From positions 124,001 through 188,000 of the forward strand of contig NZ_SADD01000008.1 in assembly GCF_004005565.1 (NCBI RefSeq): 64,000 bases of DNA, read 5' to 3'. The stretch's first letter is position 1, and each line of letters starts with the position of its first letter. Source of the DNA: Lujinxingia sediminis. GTDB lineage: Bacteria; Myxococcota_A; Bradymonadia; Bradymonadales; Bradymonadaceae. The position numbers and the translations under genes were made by a program. Positions 1 to 9,076 of this stretch are shown here, one piece after another. Under the pieces are notes generated by a model. It ran no database searches. It saw only the letters and a program-made list of their open reading frames with translations, and was not told the origin of the DNA.

Positions 1-1
1 G

Positions 2-1096
2 GGCGTGGACGCCGAAGCCATCGACCGCGGCTTTGTCGGTAACTTCGCCGGCGAGCTCTTCAACTCTCAGGGGCACCTGGGCGCGATGGCCGTGCGTGCC
101 AATGAGAAGCTGGTGGGCAAGCCCTTTACCCGTCTGGAAGGCGCGTGCGCCTCCGGAGGCCTGGCGATCCTCTCGGCAATGGACGCGCTCCACGCCGGGA
201 GCGACGTGGTCATGGCTGTGGGCGCTGAGGTTCAGACCACGGTCAGCGCCCGCGAAGGCGCCGGTTATCTGGCGCGCGCCTCGCACTGGGAGGAGGAGCG
301 CTCCATCGATGAGTTTACCTTCCCGGCGATGTTTGCTCGCCGCGCCAAGCACTACAAAGAAGCGTTCGGCGTGACCGACGAAGACATCGCGCATGTCACG
401 GTCAAAGCCTACGAGAACGCCAACAAGAACCCCAAAGCCCACATGAGCAAGGTGAGCTGGGATCTGGAGAGCGCCTCGACGCCCGGCGACCGCAACCCGG
501 CGTTTCTGGGCAACGAGGAACTCAAGCCCCACCTCAAGGTCTCGGATTGCTCGCAGGTCAGCGACGGCGGCGCCGCGGTGATCCTGGCAACCGAAGAAGG
601 TCTGAAAAAGCTGGGCAAGAAGCCCGAAGACTGCATCGAGGTGCTGGCGTACGCCCAGGCGACAAGCCCGCTGGGGCAGGTCAAAGATTATACCGTGCTT
701 GACAACACGAAGATGGCCGCTGACCAGGTCTACGCCGACGCCGGGATCACCCCGGAGCAGGTGCAGGTTGCCGAGGTCCACGACTGCTTCGCGGTCACCG
801 AGCTCCTGATGTACGAAGCGCTCGGCTTTGCCGAGAAGGGCAAAGGCGCCGAGCTCGCCCGCGCCGGGGAGACCGGCCTTACGGGCAAGATTCCGGTGAA
901 CACCGGCGGTGGTCTGCTGGCGTTCGGCCATCCGGTAGGTGCCACGGGCGTGAAGCAGCTTCTGGAGATCTACCGCCAGATGAAAGGGCAGTGCGGCGAC
1001 TACCAGCTTGCTGAGCGCCCGGAGATCGGCCTGACGGCAAATATGGGCGGCGACGACCGCACGACGGTGTGCATCGCCCTTAAGGATGTGCGCTAA
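2..1096 (+). CDS. Thiolase family protein (acetyl-CoA acyltransferase type), 5' end outside window
   Basis: Thiolase-superfamily enzyme that would cleave or condense acyl-CoA in fatty-acid or related metabolism. The frame is open to the left edge, so the N-terminus is missing. The nucleophile Cys is in GACASGG, about 48 residues after the first possible start in the window. The C-terminal catalytic motif GHPVGATG is also present, and HDCFAVTE carries a further conserved His region. The long region between these motifs and the LAYAQATSP-type segment resemble the SCP-x/lipid-transfer-associated thiolases, but exact substrate cannot be read from sequence. A strong terminator follows 26 bases after the stop, so it is the last gene of its unit. 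Family assignment is firm; substrate is unknown. Confidence 0.9.
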   Translation, partial: GVDAEAIDRGFVGNFAGELFNSQGHLGAMAVRANEKLVGKPFTRLEGACASGGLAILSAMDALHAGSDVVMAVGAEVQTTVSAREGAGYLARASHWEEERSIDEFTFPAMFARRAKHYKEAFGVTDEDIAHVTVKAYENANKNPKAHMSKVSWDLESASTPGDRNPAFLGNEELKPHLKVSDCSQVSDGGAAVILATEEGLKKLGKKPEDCIEVLAYAQATSPLGQVKDYTVLDNTKMAADQVYADAGITPEQVQVAEVHDCFAVTELLMYEALGFAEKGKGAELARAGETGLTGKIPVNTGGGLLAFGHPVGATGVKQLLEIYRQMKGQCGDYQLAERPEIGLTANMGGDDRTTVCIALKDVR

Positions 1097-1122
1097 GACG
1101 GTGTTTTGATTGTCTGAAGATC

Positions 1123-1159
1123 AAAAAGCCCCGATGTCTCAGGACATCGGGGCTTTTTT
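1123..1159. terminator. Bidirectional intrinsic terminator
   Basis: A perfect 16-bp stem (1123-1138 with 1143-1158) closes a TCAG tetraloop, with an A-run on the left and a T-run on the right. It sits between the convergent thiolase and nucleotidyltransferase genes, so it can serve both strands. Confidence 0.93.
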
Positions 1160-1210
1160 GGCTCTGTCGATGCGAGCATCGCAGGTTGCCGTCCGCAGGT
1201 GGTGGCGAGC

Positions 1211-1990
1211 TCAGTGCTGGCGCGCGCGCCAGCCGGCGATCAGGCGCTCGGCGTGGGCGCGGGCGCCGGGGGTGTCGACGTCTTGCCAGAGGCGCGGGCC
1301 GATGTCCCAGAAGCCAAAGGTGGCGTCGGCGTGCAGCGCGCGCACCGCGTCAGAGGTGGAGCAGTCGCCGCGGCGCTCGCGGGCGTCGAGGAGTGCGTTG
1401 ACAAAGCCTTTATCGCACCAGAAAAGCCCGGCATCGACCGCGTCAAAACGCGTGAGTTCTTTGCCGATGGCGAAGTCTCCGGCGTCCATCGCCAGCTTGG
1501 TGGCGTCGGGCATATCGAAGATCGTCTCAAGTTTGCGGTCGATCATCAGCGCGCCCTGCCAGGCTGAGGGCCGCTCGGCATCAAAGGTGCGCAGGTCGTC
1601 GAAGAGGGCGGGCTCAAAGAGGTGGTCGCTCATCGTAAGCCAGAAGGGGCCCGGCACCGCGGCGTCTCGGAGTGCGGCGGCGCCCACCAGCACCGAGGAG
1701 CCATTCTGGCCCTCATAATTCGGGTTGAAGGCGCAGTGAACGCGCATACCTTCGGGCAACTCAATGCTTTGAAGTGCGTTTTCCAGGCCCTGATGCGCAT
1801 AGCCGGTGACGACGACCACATCCGTCACGCCCAGCTGATTCAGGCCGGCCAGGTGGTGGTCGATCATGGGTCGGCCGCCTACCTCCGCCAGCAGTTTGTA
1901 GCCCTCCTCGGCGTTGAGGCGGCTGCCAAAGCCTGCAGCTAGAATGACGGCGGCGCGGGTGGACTGGGGCATGGCGTACTCAACAGGCAC
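1211..1990 (-). CDS. Nucleotidyltransferase (MobA/GlmU-like NTP transferase domain)
   Basis: The protein (259 aa, or 253 from an internal ATG at 1972) carries the nucleotide-binding signature AAGFGSRL near its N-terminus, then KLLAEVGGRPMI, the diphosphate/NTP binding and sugar-phosphate lead-in typical of GT-A-fold nucleotidyltransferases. LTMSDHLFE supplies the metal-binding Asp. It most resembles the group that transfers CMP or another NMP to a small alcohol phosphate (inositol phosphate or phosphocholine cytidylyltransferases), but the substrate cannot be fixed from sequence. It stands alone on the minus strand, convergent with the thiolase. Confidence 0.8.
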   Translation of the reverse strand: MPVEYAMPQSTRAAVILAAGFGSRLNAEEGYKLLAEVGGRPMIDHHLAGLNQLGVTDVVVVTGYAHQGLENALQSIELPEGMRVHCAFNPNYEGQNGSSVLVGAAALRDAAVPGPFWLTMSDHLFEPALFDDLRTFDAERPSAWQGALMIDRKLETIFDMPDATKLAMDAGDFAIGKELTRFDAVDAGLFWCDKGFVNALLDARERRGDCSTSDAVRALHADATFGFWDIGPRLWQDVDTPGARAHAERLIAGWRARQH

Positions 1991-2090
1991 AGGGAATCGT
2001 AAGAGGGGGCGGATTTGTTTTGCCAGCCGCAGGCGTTACTATGATGGCGAGTCGCGATCAACCCGACACATGACGATCCGAGAAGAGACT

Positions 2091-2765
2091 ATGAACGAAC
2101 AAACCCGAAAGCCTTCGCTCCTGGCGGAAGTCGCCCTGTGGTTTGCCGCCAGCGTCATGATGATCGGTGTGGGGGTGATGGGACTTCATGCCCTTATGAA
2201 GACGGAGGTCCCCGCGCCGGCCGCCGATCTGGGTTACGCGCTGGTGGCTGCGCTGCTTACCCTGACCTGGGGAAGCTGGGCGGCGTTGATCTGGAGCAAG
2301 CGGCGCCTGACACGAACCCTGATGGGGCTGAGCGTGCTGGTGCCGGGTCTTGGGATGGCGCTGGTGGGCTTCTGGGCCTTTGTCCATATGCCGGAACTCT
2401 TCAAGGTGTGGCGACCGGGCTTGCTGGTGATTGGCGTGCATGGGGTGGGGGCAGCGCTCTTTAGCGCGGTGATGCTGGGCCAGCCGGCGATGCGCGGACG
2501 GCGAGATGAGACCTCCGATCGGGCGCTTCGTGCCCGCGAGCTTGCCGCCGGATGGCTGCTCTATCCGCTCTTGACCTTTGGTTGCGGCGCGGCGATTGCG
2601 ATGAGCGTGGTGGGGTGGACCAGCCTGGGCACCATCTCGGAGATGTTGACCAGTCCGGCGCGCTGGATCGCCGCGGCGATGGGGCTGACGATGGTTACCA
2701 CGGTGATTCCCGCATCGGCGGCGATCCTGTGTCGACGTGTGGCGCGTGCGCTGCGCCTCACCTGA
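2091..2765 (+). CDS. Hypothetical multi-pass membrane protein
   Basis: A 224-residue protein of unknown function with roughly six hydrophobic segments: about residues 12-32, 46-66, 78-98, 108-128, 152-172 and 188-210. Basic loops (SKRRLTR, RGRRDE) lie between them, consistent with an inner-membrane protein. The ATG at 2091 was chosen because an AGAAGAG ribosome-binding sequence lies just upstream; an in-frame ATG at 2070 would add seven residues. No catalytic motif is visible. It is divergent from the nucleotidyltransferase and followed by a 157-base gap. Confidence 0.65.
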   Translation: MNEQTRKPSLLAEVALWFAASVMMIGVGVMGLHALMKTEVPAPAADLGYALVAALLTLTWGSWAALIWSKRRLTRTLMGLSVLVPGLGMALVGFWAFVHMPELFKVWRPGLLVIGVHGVGAALFSAVMLGQPAMRGRRDETSDRALRARELAAGWLLYPLLTFGCGAAIAMSVVGWTSLGTISEMLTSPARWIAAAMGLTMVTTVIPASAAILCRRVARALRLT

Positions 2766-2922
2766 AGACAATCGCGGGGGCGGGGGCTTCCGGGGCATCG
2801 CGGGGGTGATTGCCACTGGCGGTCAGGGCTGAGGCCGCGTTATAGTGCTCGCCTTGCTGGCTTGATGTGGGGGAAGTTAGCCGAGGGGATCACAACGACG
2901 TTCAGCGCGAGAAGTCAGGCTT

Positions 2923-4371
2923 ATGACGAGGACCATTCAGCGAACGCCAGTGGCATTACAGGGGGATGGACGAGGAAGCGGTTTGGGGCAAGAACCCACC
3001 GACCTTCAGCAGGACACCGGGGGAGAACGCGCCCCCTACAAAGTGCTCATCGTCGACGATGAGACCCATATCCTCAAAGCCGTCCAGCGCCTTTTTCTGG
3101 GGCAGGGCTACCAGGTGCTTACCGCGCCCAGCGGTGCCGATGCCGTGGAGCTCTTTCGCGAGCACGACATCGCGCTGATCATCAGCGATCAGCGTATGCC
3201 CGGCTTGAGCGGAGCCGCGTTGCTCAATTACGTGCGTAAGAAGTCACCCTATACGGTGCGTATTATGCTCACCGGCAACAACGATGTTGCCACGGCCATT
3301 GAGGCGATCAATCAGGGGGAGGTCTTTCGCTTTATCACCAAGCCCTGGGACCACGACGAGTTTTTGAAGATCGTCGGACTGGCGATTGAGCATCACGAGC
3401 TTTTGATCTCGAAGGTGCGCTACGAAGAGCATATTCGCAGTCAAAACAAGAAACTCAGCGTGCTTAACGCCGAGCTCAGCGATCTCAATGAAGACCTGGA
3501 GCGTCGCGTCGAGGAGCGTACCCGCGAGGTGGTCAGCCGTCAGGAGGAGATCGAGCACCTCTACCGCGAGCTGCAGGGGAGCTTCGATGCGACGATCAAA
3601 GCGCTGGTCTCCATTATGGAACTTGGCGAGGTGCACGTCATTGAGCACTGCCAGCGCACCGCCGAGCGCGTGCGCATGTTCTGTGAGCTGCTGGAGCTTC
3701 CCGAAGAGCAGTGCAAAGAGATCGAGCGGGCCACGCTCCTGCACTGGATAGGTCTTATCAACGCGCCGCCCCGGGTCTTTGAGAAGCCGGGAGAAGAGCT
3801 CGACGAAGAGGCCCGGGCCAGCTGGGAGTTTCATACGGTGCTCGGTCAGCAGGCGATTCACCATGTGCCCGCCCTGCGGGAGCCGGGGAGGATGATCCTG
3901 CATTACCTGCGTCGCCATGACGACCCGACCTTTGGTGCCGAACAGGTCGATCCGGCCACCGGTCAGGTGTACGGGGAGGCCTTTGTGCGCGGGTGTCAGA
4001 TTCTGGGCATCTGCAGCACCTTTGAGCGCGTGCGTACTGGCCTTCGTGGCAGCGAGCGCAACGAGGTGGCCGGCGCGGTGGAGCGAGGTTTACGACTTCT
4101 CAAAGAGGGTGCGGCCGACGGTGCTTTTGACCCGGCGCTGGTGCGGCGTTTTGACGAGATGGTGGCCCGGGAGATGGCGACCGCGCGCACCCGTGAGGTC
4201 GTGGTGCGCTTTGATGAGCTTCGTCCGGGCATGGTGCTCGCGCGTCCACTTGAGACCGCGCAGGGCATCCCGGTGGCGCCCCGCGATATGATCATTACCG
4301 ATGAGCTTATCGCGCGCCTGGGGCGTTTTCAGGAGTCCAACGGGCTCAATGAAATCAGGGTCTGGGGTTGA
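2923..4371 (+). CDS. Response regulator with degenerate HD-GYP-type output domain
   Basis: A 482-residue RpfG-like protein. Residues 40-155 are a CheY-type receiver with the acidic pair in IVDDE, phosphoacceptor Asp89 (ISDQRMPG), the Thr in MLTGN and Lys140 (FITKPW), so phosphorylation looks possible. Residues 165-215 are a charged coiled coil. The rest aligns with HD-GYP phosphodiesterases. The usual HD-x-GK motif reads LLHWIGLI (His274 kept, Asp replaced by Trp, Lys by Leu), and the HHE...GYP segment reads HYLRRHDDPTFG. Loss of the metal ligands argues against cyclic-di-GMP hydrolysis and for a binding or scaffold role. No histidine kinase is adjacent. The 30 N-terminal residues before the receiver look unstructured. 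Confidence 0.85.
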   Translation: MTRTIQRTPVALQGDGRGSGLGQEPTDLQQDTGGERAPYKVLIVDDETHILKAVQRLFLGQGYQVLTAPSGADAVELFREHDIALIISDQRMPGLSGAALLNYVRKKSPYTVRIMLTGNNDVATAIEAINQGEVFRFITKPWDHDEFLKIVGLAIEHHELLISKVRYEEHIRSQNKKLSVLNAELSDLNEDLERRVEERTREVVSRQEEIEHLYRELQGSFDATIKALVSIMELGEVHVIEHCQRTAERVRMFCELLELPEEQCKEIERATLLHWIGLINAPPRVFEKPGEELDEEARASWEFHTVLGQQAIHHVPALREPGRMILHYLRRHDDPTFGAEQVDPATGQVYGEAFVRGCQILGICSTFERVRTGLRGSERNEVAGAVERGLRLLKEGAADGAFDPALVRRFDEMVAREMATARTREVVVRFDELRPGMVLARPLETAQGIPVAPRDMIITDELIARLGRFQESNGLNEIRVWG

Positions 4372-4494
4372 GCGCCGGCCTGCTACTTCGAGGTCTTGGC
4401 GAGGTCGGCTCCAGGAATGGTCCGGAGGGGGAAGCCGGTTGTGGCCATGCGGGCCGCCCGGCCCCCCTGTCAGCTCTGAGGAGGACTCGCCCCG

Positions 4495-4914
4495 ATGGAT
4501 TTGACCTTTAAGATCGTACGTCGCTTACTTCGCGACGACGATGTGGCCTTTAGCCGCAACCGCAATTTTGAGGCCTACCAGGATCCCCGGGTCAAGCGGG
4601 CGCTGCGTCTCTACCGGCATCTTCGCAGCCTGGAGCGCGATCTGCTTCGGCTGGGCCAGCCCGGTCAGGTGCGCCTGGAGGCGGTAGAGCGGCAGGGGGA
4701 GCAGGTGGTGGTGCGTCTGGAGTTTTTAGAGCAGCGCGGCAAGCGCGTCAGCTACCTGAGCGCCGAGGAGTGGGGGCTGCTCCTGGAAAGCGAGCGGGTC
4801 TGCGCTATACTGTCGGACCTATTGGAGAAGGCCCCCGCGGCGGTGCGCCGCGCGTTGGGACGCGAGCATCAAGGGCGTCCTGACACGGCGGAGGTCGACG
4901 ATGCGACGAGGTGA
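4495..4914 (+). CDS. Hypothetical charged cytoplasmic protein
   Basis: A 139-residue, Arg/Glu/Leu-rich protein with no signal peptide or membrane segment. An N-terminal helix-rich part (RNRNFEAYQDPRVKRALRLY) is followed by a short beta-rich part (QVRLEAVERQGEQVVVRLEF). The start has a GAGGAGG Shine-Dalgarno eight bases upstream. Its end overlaps the start of the downstream lipoprotein gene by 14 bases, suggesting translational coupling. I do not recognise the family. Confidence 0.7.
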   Translation: MDLTFKIVRRLLRDDDVAFSRNRNFEAYQDPRVKRALRLYRHLRSLERDLLRLGQPGQVRLEAVERQGEQVVVRLEFLEQRGKRVSYLSAEEWGLLLESERVCAILSDLLEKAPAAVRRALGREHQGRPDTAEVDDATR

Positions 4915-5380
4915 AGTGATGCGATGGCAAGCAGTATGGATGGTGGCGGTGAGTCTGGCGTGGGTGTTGAGCGGTTGCGCGAGTGCACCCGGAGTGCCGG
5001 GGGCTGATCCGATGCCCCAGGGCCGCAGTTACTCCGGGCTGTGGTACTCCCAGCAGTTCGAACACATGTACCTGGAGCAGGTCGGCGATCGCGTCACCGG
5101 CGTCTACTCCTACGGAAGTGGCGGCACGATTGAGGGGGAACTCAACGGCAACCGCCTGCTCTTCGACTGGGAGGAGCCCGGCGACCGAAGCCAGGCCCGT
5201 GCGAGCATGCGTGGACAGGGCTACTTCCTGCTCGTGGACGACGCTTCGACGGTGCGACTCGAAGGGGAGTGGGGCTATGGCGAGGATCGCCGTGGCAAGG
5301 GCCCCTGGACCGCCGAGTACATCCGGGAACTCGAAGCGGATGACCCGGCCACCGTGCAGCATATTCGCCAGGTGCATTAA
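4901..5380 (+). CDS. Hypothetical lipoprotein
   Basis: A 159-residue predicted lipoprotein. A hydrophobic signal sequence ends in the lipobox LSGC, so the mature protein starts at that Cys and is probably anchored in the outer membrane. The remainder is rich in Gly, Tyr and Trp with alternating strands (YLEQVGDRVTGVYSYGSGG, NRLLFDWEE, YFLLVDDAS), the pattern of a small beta-barrel that binds lipid or dye. The start at 4901 has GGAGG six bases upstream; an in-frame ATG at 4919 would also preserve the signal peptide. It overlaps the gene before it and precedes the TldD-like gene by 120 bases. Confidence 0.75.
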   Translation: MRRGEVMRWQAVWMVAVSLAWVLSGCASAPGVPGADPMPQGRSYSGLWYSQQFEHMYLEQVGDRVTGVYSYGSGGTIEGELNGNRLLFDWEEPGDRSQARASMRGQGYFLLVDDASTVRLEGEWGYGEDRRGKGPWTAEYIRELEADDPATVQHIRQVH

Positions 5381-5500
5381 GACGCGGCGCCTCCCCGCTG
5401 GCGCGAGCACACCCGGATCGAGACCACCTCACGCCTGGCGAGAGGATGGTGACACAGCGCGCCCCCCAAAAGGGCGCCTCACACGTCAAAAAGGCAGTGC

Positions 5501-7252
5501 ATGAGTGCAGGGTTGATGGGCAGGGTCAGCGGAAGGCTGCTGGCTGGAATGATGGTGGCGATGGTCGGCTGTGCGGCCGCTCCGACGGCGAGTGAGCCTG
5601 CCACCGTGGTGTTGACCGGCCCGAATGGCTCCGAGCGTGAGGAGGTTGTGAGCACGCTCAGCGCGGAGCTCGACCGCTCGATGGAACGGCTGCGACTCGA
5701 CGATTATGAGGGCCCCTACTTTCTCTCCTACCAGCTCAAGGACGATGAGTCGGTGACCATCGGCGGCAAGTTTGGTGCGTTGACCACCGACTCGCACAGC
5801 CGCCAGCGCTATGCTTACGTCGAGAGCCGTGTGGGCTCCTACGGGTTTGATAACTTTGCCAACATCGACGCGGAGAGCTACCGCATGGCCAACTTCCGGG
5901 CCGACCGGGTGGTGCCGCTCGATGATGGCGATGCGCTTCGCGGCGCGCTCTGGTTGCTCACAGATGAGACGTACAAAAAGGCCTTGAGCGACTACCTGAC
6001 CAAGCGCGGCGGCGCGGTCTACGAGGCTCAAGAAGAGGTCGAAGTTCCCAGCTTCTCGCGAGAAGACGCCGTGAGCCATCGCGGTCCGGCGAAGCCTCTG
6101 GAGCTTGATGAAGTAGCCTGGCGTGAGCAGGTTCGCCGCATCACCGGCGAGCTCAAGGAGCATACCTTTTTGCTCGACGCGAGCATGGAGGTCTCCGCGC
6201 AGCGTGTGGTGCGCTACCTGGTCAACAGCGAGGGCAGCGAGGTGGTCGATGAGCAGCGCCTCTACACCATTCAGGCTCAGGCGTATACCCGCGCCGATGA
6301 CGGGATGTTGCTGGAGAATAGTCGACTTTTTTACGCCCGGGATCTTCATGCGCTGCCGAGCTGGGAGGTCGTGGAGTCGGCTGTGGCCGAGATGATCGAG
6401 GAGTTGCGCCTGCTGCGTGAGGCCGAGGTGATCGACCCCTATACCGGCCCGGCAATCCTCGCTCCAGAAGCTACCGGGGTGCTTTTTCATGAAGCGGTCG
6501 GCCATCGTCTGGAGGGCGAGCGCCAGCGTGATGAGCAGGAAGGACGTACGTTCCAGGGGCGCGTAGGCAAGGTTGTGCTGCCGGAGTTTATCTCCGTCTA
6601 CGACGATCCGCTGCTCTCGGAGGTCGATGGCGTGCAACTCAACGGCTACTACACTCACGACGACGAGGGTGTACCGGCGCAGCGTGCCGAGCTGATTGAG
6701 GAGGGGGTGCTCAGGGGCTTCTTGATGAGCCGCACCCCCATTGAGGGCGTCGACAGCTCCAACGGTCACGGCCGCGCCCAGGGGGTGAATGTGCCTCGAG
6801 CGCGTATGGCCAACCTGGTGGTCGAGGCCACCGAAGAGGCTCAGGTAAGTTTTGAGGAGCTGCGCCAGCGGCTGCTCGATGAGGTGCGCCGTCAGGGCAA
6901 ACCCTTCGGCCTGTTGATTCAAGATATCACCGGTGGCTCGACCAATACGCTTGGCTACGGCTATCAGGCGTTTAAAGGTGTACCGCGTATGATTTATCGC
7001 ATCGATGCTGAGACCGGTGAGCAGGAGCTTGTGCGCGGGGTGGAGCTTGTGGGCACGCCGCTCTCAAGCATCAATAAGATTGTCGCCGCATCTCAGGAGA
7101 CGGGGATCTTTAACGGGTATTGCGGTGCCGAGAGCGGCTATGTGCCGGTGTCCACCGTGGCGCCGGCGATTCTGACCACCGAGATCGAGCTCCAGCGCAC
7201 CCAGCAGGCCCGCGAGCGCCGCCCGATCCTCTCGCCGCCCTGGGCCCCTTAA
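5501..7252 (+). CDS. TldD/PmbA-family metalloprotease, exported form
   Basis: A 583-residue member of the TldD family of zinc peptidases. The zinc motif HEAVGH is at residues 330-335 (HExxxH, as in TldD), and the C-terminal region with GGSTNTLGYGYQ and GYCGAESGYVPVSTVAP matches the conserved core. Unlike cytosolic TldD it begins with a hydrophobic signal sequence ending in MVGC, so it may be a lipoprotein working in the periplasm. No PmbA partner is adjacent, although TldD and PmbA usually act as a heterodimer. Substrate unknown. It follows the small lipoprotein gene in the same direction. Confidence 0.87.
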   Translation: MSAGLMGRVSGRLLAGMMVAMVGCAAAPTASEPATVVLTGPNGSEREEVVSTLSAELDRSMERLRLDDYEGPYFLSYQLKDDESVTIGGKFGALTTDSHSRQRYAYVESRVGSYGFDNFANIDAESYRMANFRADRVVPLDDGDALRGALWLLTDETYKKALSDYLTKRGGAVYEAQEEVEVPSFSREDAVSHRGPAKPLELDEVAWREQVRRITGELKEHTFLLDASMEVSAQRVVRYLVNSEGSEVVDEQRLYTIQAQAYTRADDGMLLENSRLFYARDLHALPSWEVVESAVAEMIEELRLLREAEVIDPYTGPAILAPEATGVLFHEAVGHRLEGERQRDEQEGRTFQGRVGKVVLPEFISVYDDPLLSEVDGVQLNGYYTHDDEGVPAQRAELIEEGVLRGFLMSRTPIEGVDSSNGHGRAQGVNVPRARMANLVVEATEEAQVSFEELRQRLLDEVRRQGKPFGLLIQDITGGSTNTLGYGYQAFKGVPRMIYRIDAETGEQELVRGVELVGTPLSSINKIVAASQETGIFNGYCGAESGYVPVSTVAPAILTTEIELQRTQQARERRPILSPPWAP

Positions 7253-7340
7253 GATCCAGCGAAGTTGGGATAGGCGCGCCCCGGAGTTTTTGCGATAAGA
7301 TCCAGATCACGTCGACACACTGCCAACACGAGGAGCCAAC

Positions 7341-8117
7341 ATGGAACGTGCAGCACAGGAGCAGGAGCTCGCCGGCCTTAAAATGGACGGTGCGGGGTTT
7401 ATTTCGCACGAGGGCCGCACCTACAGCGAGGAGGAGAACGCGATCTGGAAGCTGCTCTGCGAGCGCCGCATGGCAAAGCTCCCCGATACCGCCTGCGAGG
7501 CCTGGCTGGAAGGGGTTGAGAAGTTGAAGATGCCGCTCGATCGCGTGCCCCTTTTCGATGAACTCAACGCCAATTTGCGCCCGCTTACCGGCTGGGAGCT
7601 GCGCGCAGTCAACGGGTTTATCCCCGCTGAGATGTTCTTTGGTTCGATGGGCAAACGGCAGTTCCCCTCGACCCTGGAGATCCGCCCGATGGATCGGTTG
7701 GAGTATCTTCAGGAGCCGGACATCTTTCACGATGTCTTCGGGCATGTTCCGATGCACACCGATCCGGTCTTTGCGGATTTTGTGCAGGAGTACGGTCAGC
7801 TTGTCACCGAGCTCGACGATCGCGACAAGTTCGACGCGATGGCGCGCCTGTGGTGGTACACGGTGGAGTTCGGCCTTGTGAAGGAGGCCGGTCAGGTCAA
7901 GCTCTACGGCTCGGGCTTGATGTCGTCATTCGGCGAGGCCGACAACGTCTTTGATGGCGGCCCGGAGATTCGGCCCTTTGATCTCGACGAGGTGATCTCG
8001 ACGCCCTTCCGCATCGACATCTACCAGCCGATTTTCTGGGTGGCCGAAGGTTTTGATCAGTTGCGGGATTCGGTGCAGGAGTTGCGCCGCCGTTGGGCCG
8101 AAGAGCTGACGAACTGA
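7341..8117 (+). CDS. phhA: Phenylalanine 4-hydroxylase (monomeric, iron- and pterin-dependent)
   Basis: Converts phenylalanine to tyrosine using tetrahydropterin and O2. The 258-residue length fits the bacterial catalytic-domain-only form. The iron ligands are all visible: His130 and His135 in PDIFHDVFGHVP and Glu176 in WWYTVEFGL. YGSGLMSSFGE and the C-terminal IDIYQPIFWV segment are also conserved. A GAGGAG Shine-Dalgarno precedes the ATG, and an intrinsic terminator follows the stop, so it appears to be expressed on its own. No pterin carbinolamine dehydratase gene lies next to it. Confidence 0.95.
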   Translation: MERAAQEQELAGLKMDGAGFISHEGRTYSEEENAIWKLLCERRMAKLPDTACEAWLEGVEKLKMPLDRVPLFDELNANLRPLTGWELRAVNGFIPAEMFFGSMGKRQFPSTLEIRPMDRLEYLQEPDIFHDVFGHVPMHTDPVFADFVQEYGQLVTELDDRDKFDAMARLWWYTVEFGLVKEAGQVKLYGSGLMSSFGEADNVFDGGPEIRPFDLDEVISTPFRIDIYQPIFWVAEGFDQLRDSVQELRRRWAEELTN

Positions 8118-8163
8118 GTGTTTTGAGTTGACCTGATGAGCGGGTCGGCGTGTGTGTGCGTAG

Positions 8164-8193
8164 AAAGCCCGGTCGATGCGGCCGGGCTTTTTT
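8164..8193 (+). terminator. Intrinsic terminator after phhA
   Basis: AAAGCCCGG (8164-8172) pairs with CCGGGCTTT after an eight- to nine-base loop, followed by six T residues. It lies between convergent genes. Confidence 0.9.
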
Positions 8194-8208
8194 ACGTCTG
8201 AAAGGCAT

Positions 8209-8943
8209 TCAACTTTTGGGATCGTGCCGGTGAAAGTTCTCTTCTTCATCGAGCGCCATGCGTCGATGAAAGATCGGGAGGCGAAAGAGACGCTCAATCG
8301 GGGAGGGCAGCTGCTGCCAGGCCACCATCTGCTCGGAGGGGGCGCGCAGGGCGACGAAGACGACGATGAGTGTGAGTGAGACGACCATCGTCATTGTCAT
8401 CGGGCCGCTGATGTAGCCGATGTGGGCGCGGCGCACGAAGTAGGCTGCGCTGGAGACCGGTGTCGGGTGAATAAAGAGCTTGAGACACCAGGTGCCCAGG
8501 GCGATGAGCTGGATGTAGCCGTAGTTTCGGCGCAGACGGTAGCCCAGCGCGTCGATCAGGCTGAGCTGGGGGTAGGAATGACCCAGGTCGTCAGCCAGCG
8601 ATTTGAGCTCGCGTCGGGCGTGGTCGGGGGAGGGGCCGTGCCCGGGGGCAAGATTGGGAGCGATGAAGTAGCGATCCAGGCAGCGTATGCGTCGGCGCCA
8701 CAAATCATAGAGCTGGTAGCGGCGGCTCTCCATGATCATCAGAAGGAAGTTCACCCCGATCAGGAGCAAGACGATGAAGTGAGGGGTGTCGGGCTGGGAT
8801 AGGGTAAAGGAGAGCATCGCCGCGTTGGTGACGATCGCCCAGTTGGTTGTGGCGTCCAGACGCTGGCGCCACACGTCGGCGTGTATCACGCTGGCGCGGT
8901 AGAAGTGGACCATCACGGTGCGGTCCGGCGACTGGTCGTCCAT
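8209..8943 (-). CDS. DUF2270-like membrane protein
   Basis: A 244-residue protein. The N-terminal sequence FYRASVIHADVWRQRLDATT followed by a hydrophobic helix matches the DUF2270 pattern (a conserved WRxRLDxTTNWA segment entering the first membrane span). Hydrophobic segments are around residues 33-70 (two closely spaced), 145-165 and 190-215. The start at 8943 was chosen over a longer frame because a GGGGAG ribosome-binding sequence stands directly before it. Function of the family is unknown. Confidence 0.75.
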   Translation of the reverse strand: MDDQSPDRTVMVHFYRASVIHADVWRQRLDATTNWAIVTNAAMLSFTLSQPDTPHFIVLLLIGVNFLLMIMESRRYQLYDLWRRRIRCLDRYFIAPNLAPGHGPSPDHARRELKSLADDLGHSYPQLSLIDALGYRLRRNYGYIQLIALGTWCLKLFIHPTPVSSAAYFVRRAHIGYISGPMTMTMVVSLTLIVVFVALRAPSEQMVAWQQLPSPIERLFRLPIFHRRMALDEEENFHRHDPKS

Positions 8944-9018
8944 GTCTCCCCCCGATCGAAGATGCGGATGCTGCCGATGTCGGATCGCCTGCGCGTAGCA
9001 GCGACAAATGCGATCAAA

Positions 9019-9052
9019 AAAAGCGCCCACCGCGCAGGCGGTGGGCGCTTTT
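9019..9052 (-). terminator. Intrinsic terminator after the cupredoxin-like gene
   Basis: A perfect 15-bp stem (9019-9033 with 9038-9052) with a four-base loop. Read on the minus strand it ends in a run of seven T residues, as needed to terminate the minus-strand gene ending at 9077. Confidence 0.93.
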
Positions 9053-9076
9053 CAAGCGCGTGCCTGGACTCGCAAC

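Noticed and set aside
5486-6922. Long minus-strand open frame opposite the TldD-like gene
   Set aside because: Shadow of a high-GC gene: no recognisable domain, no ribosome-binding sequence and full overlap with a well supported gene.
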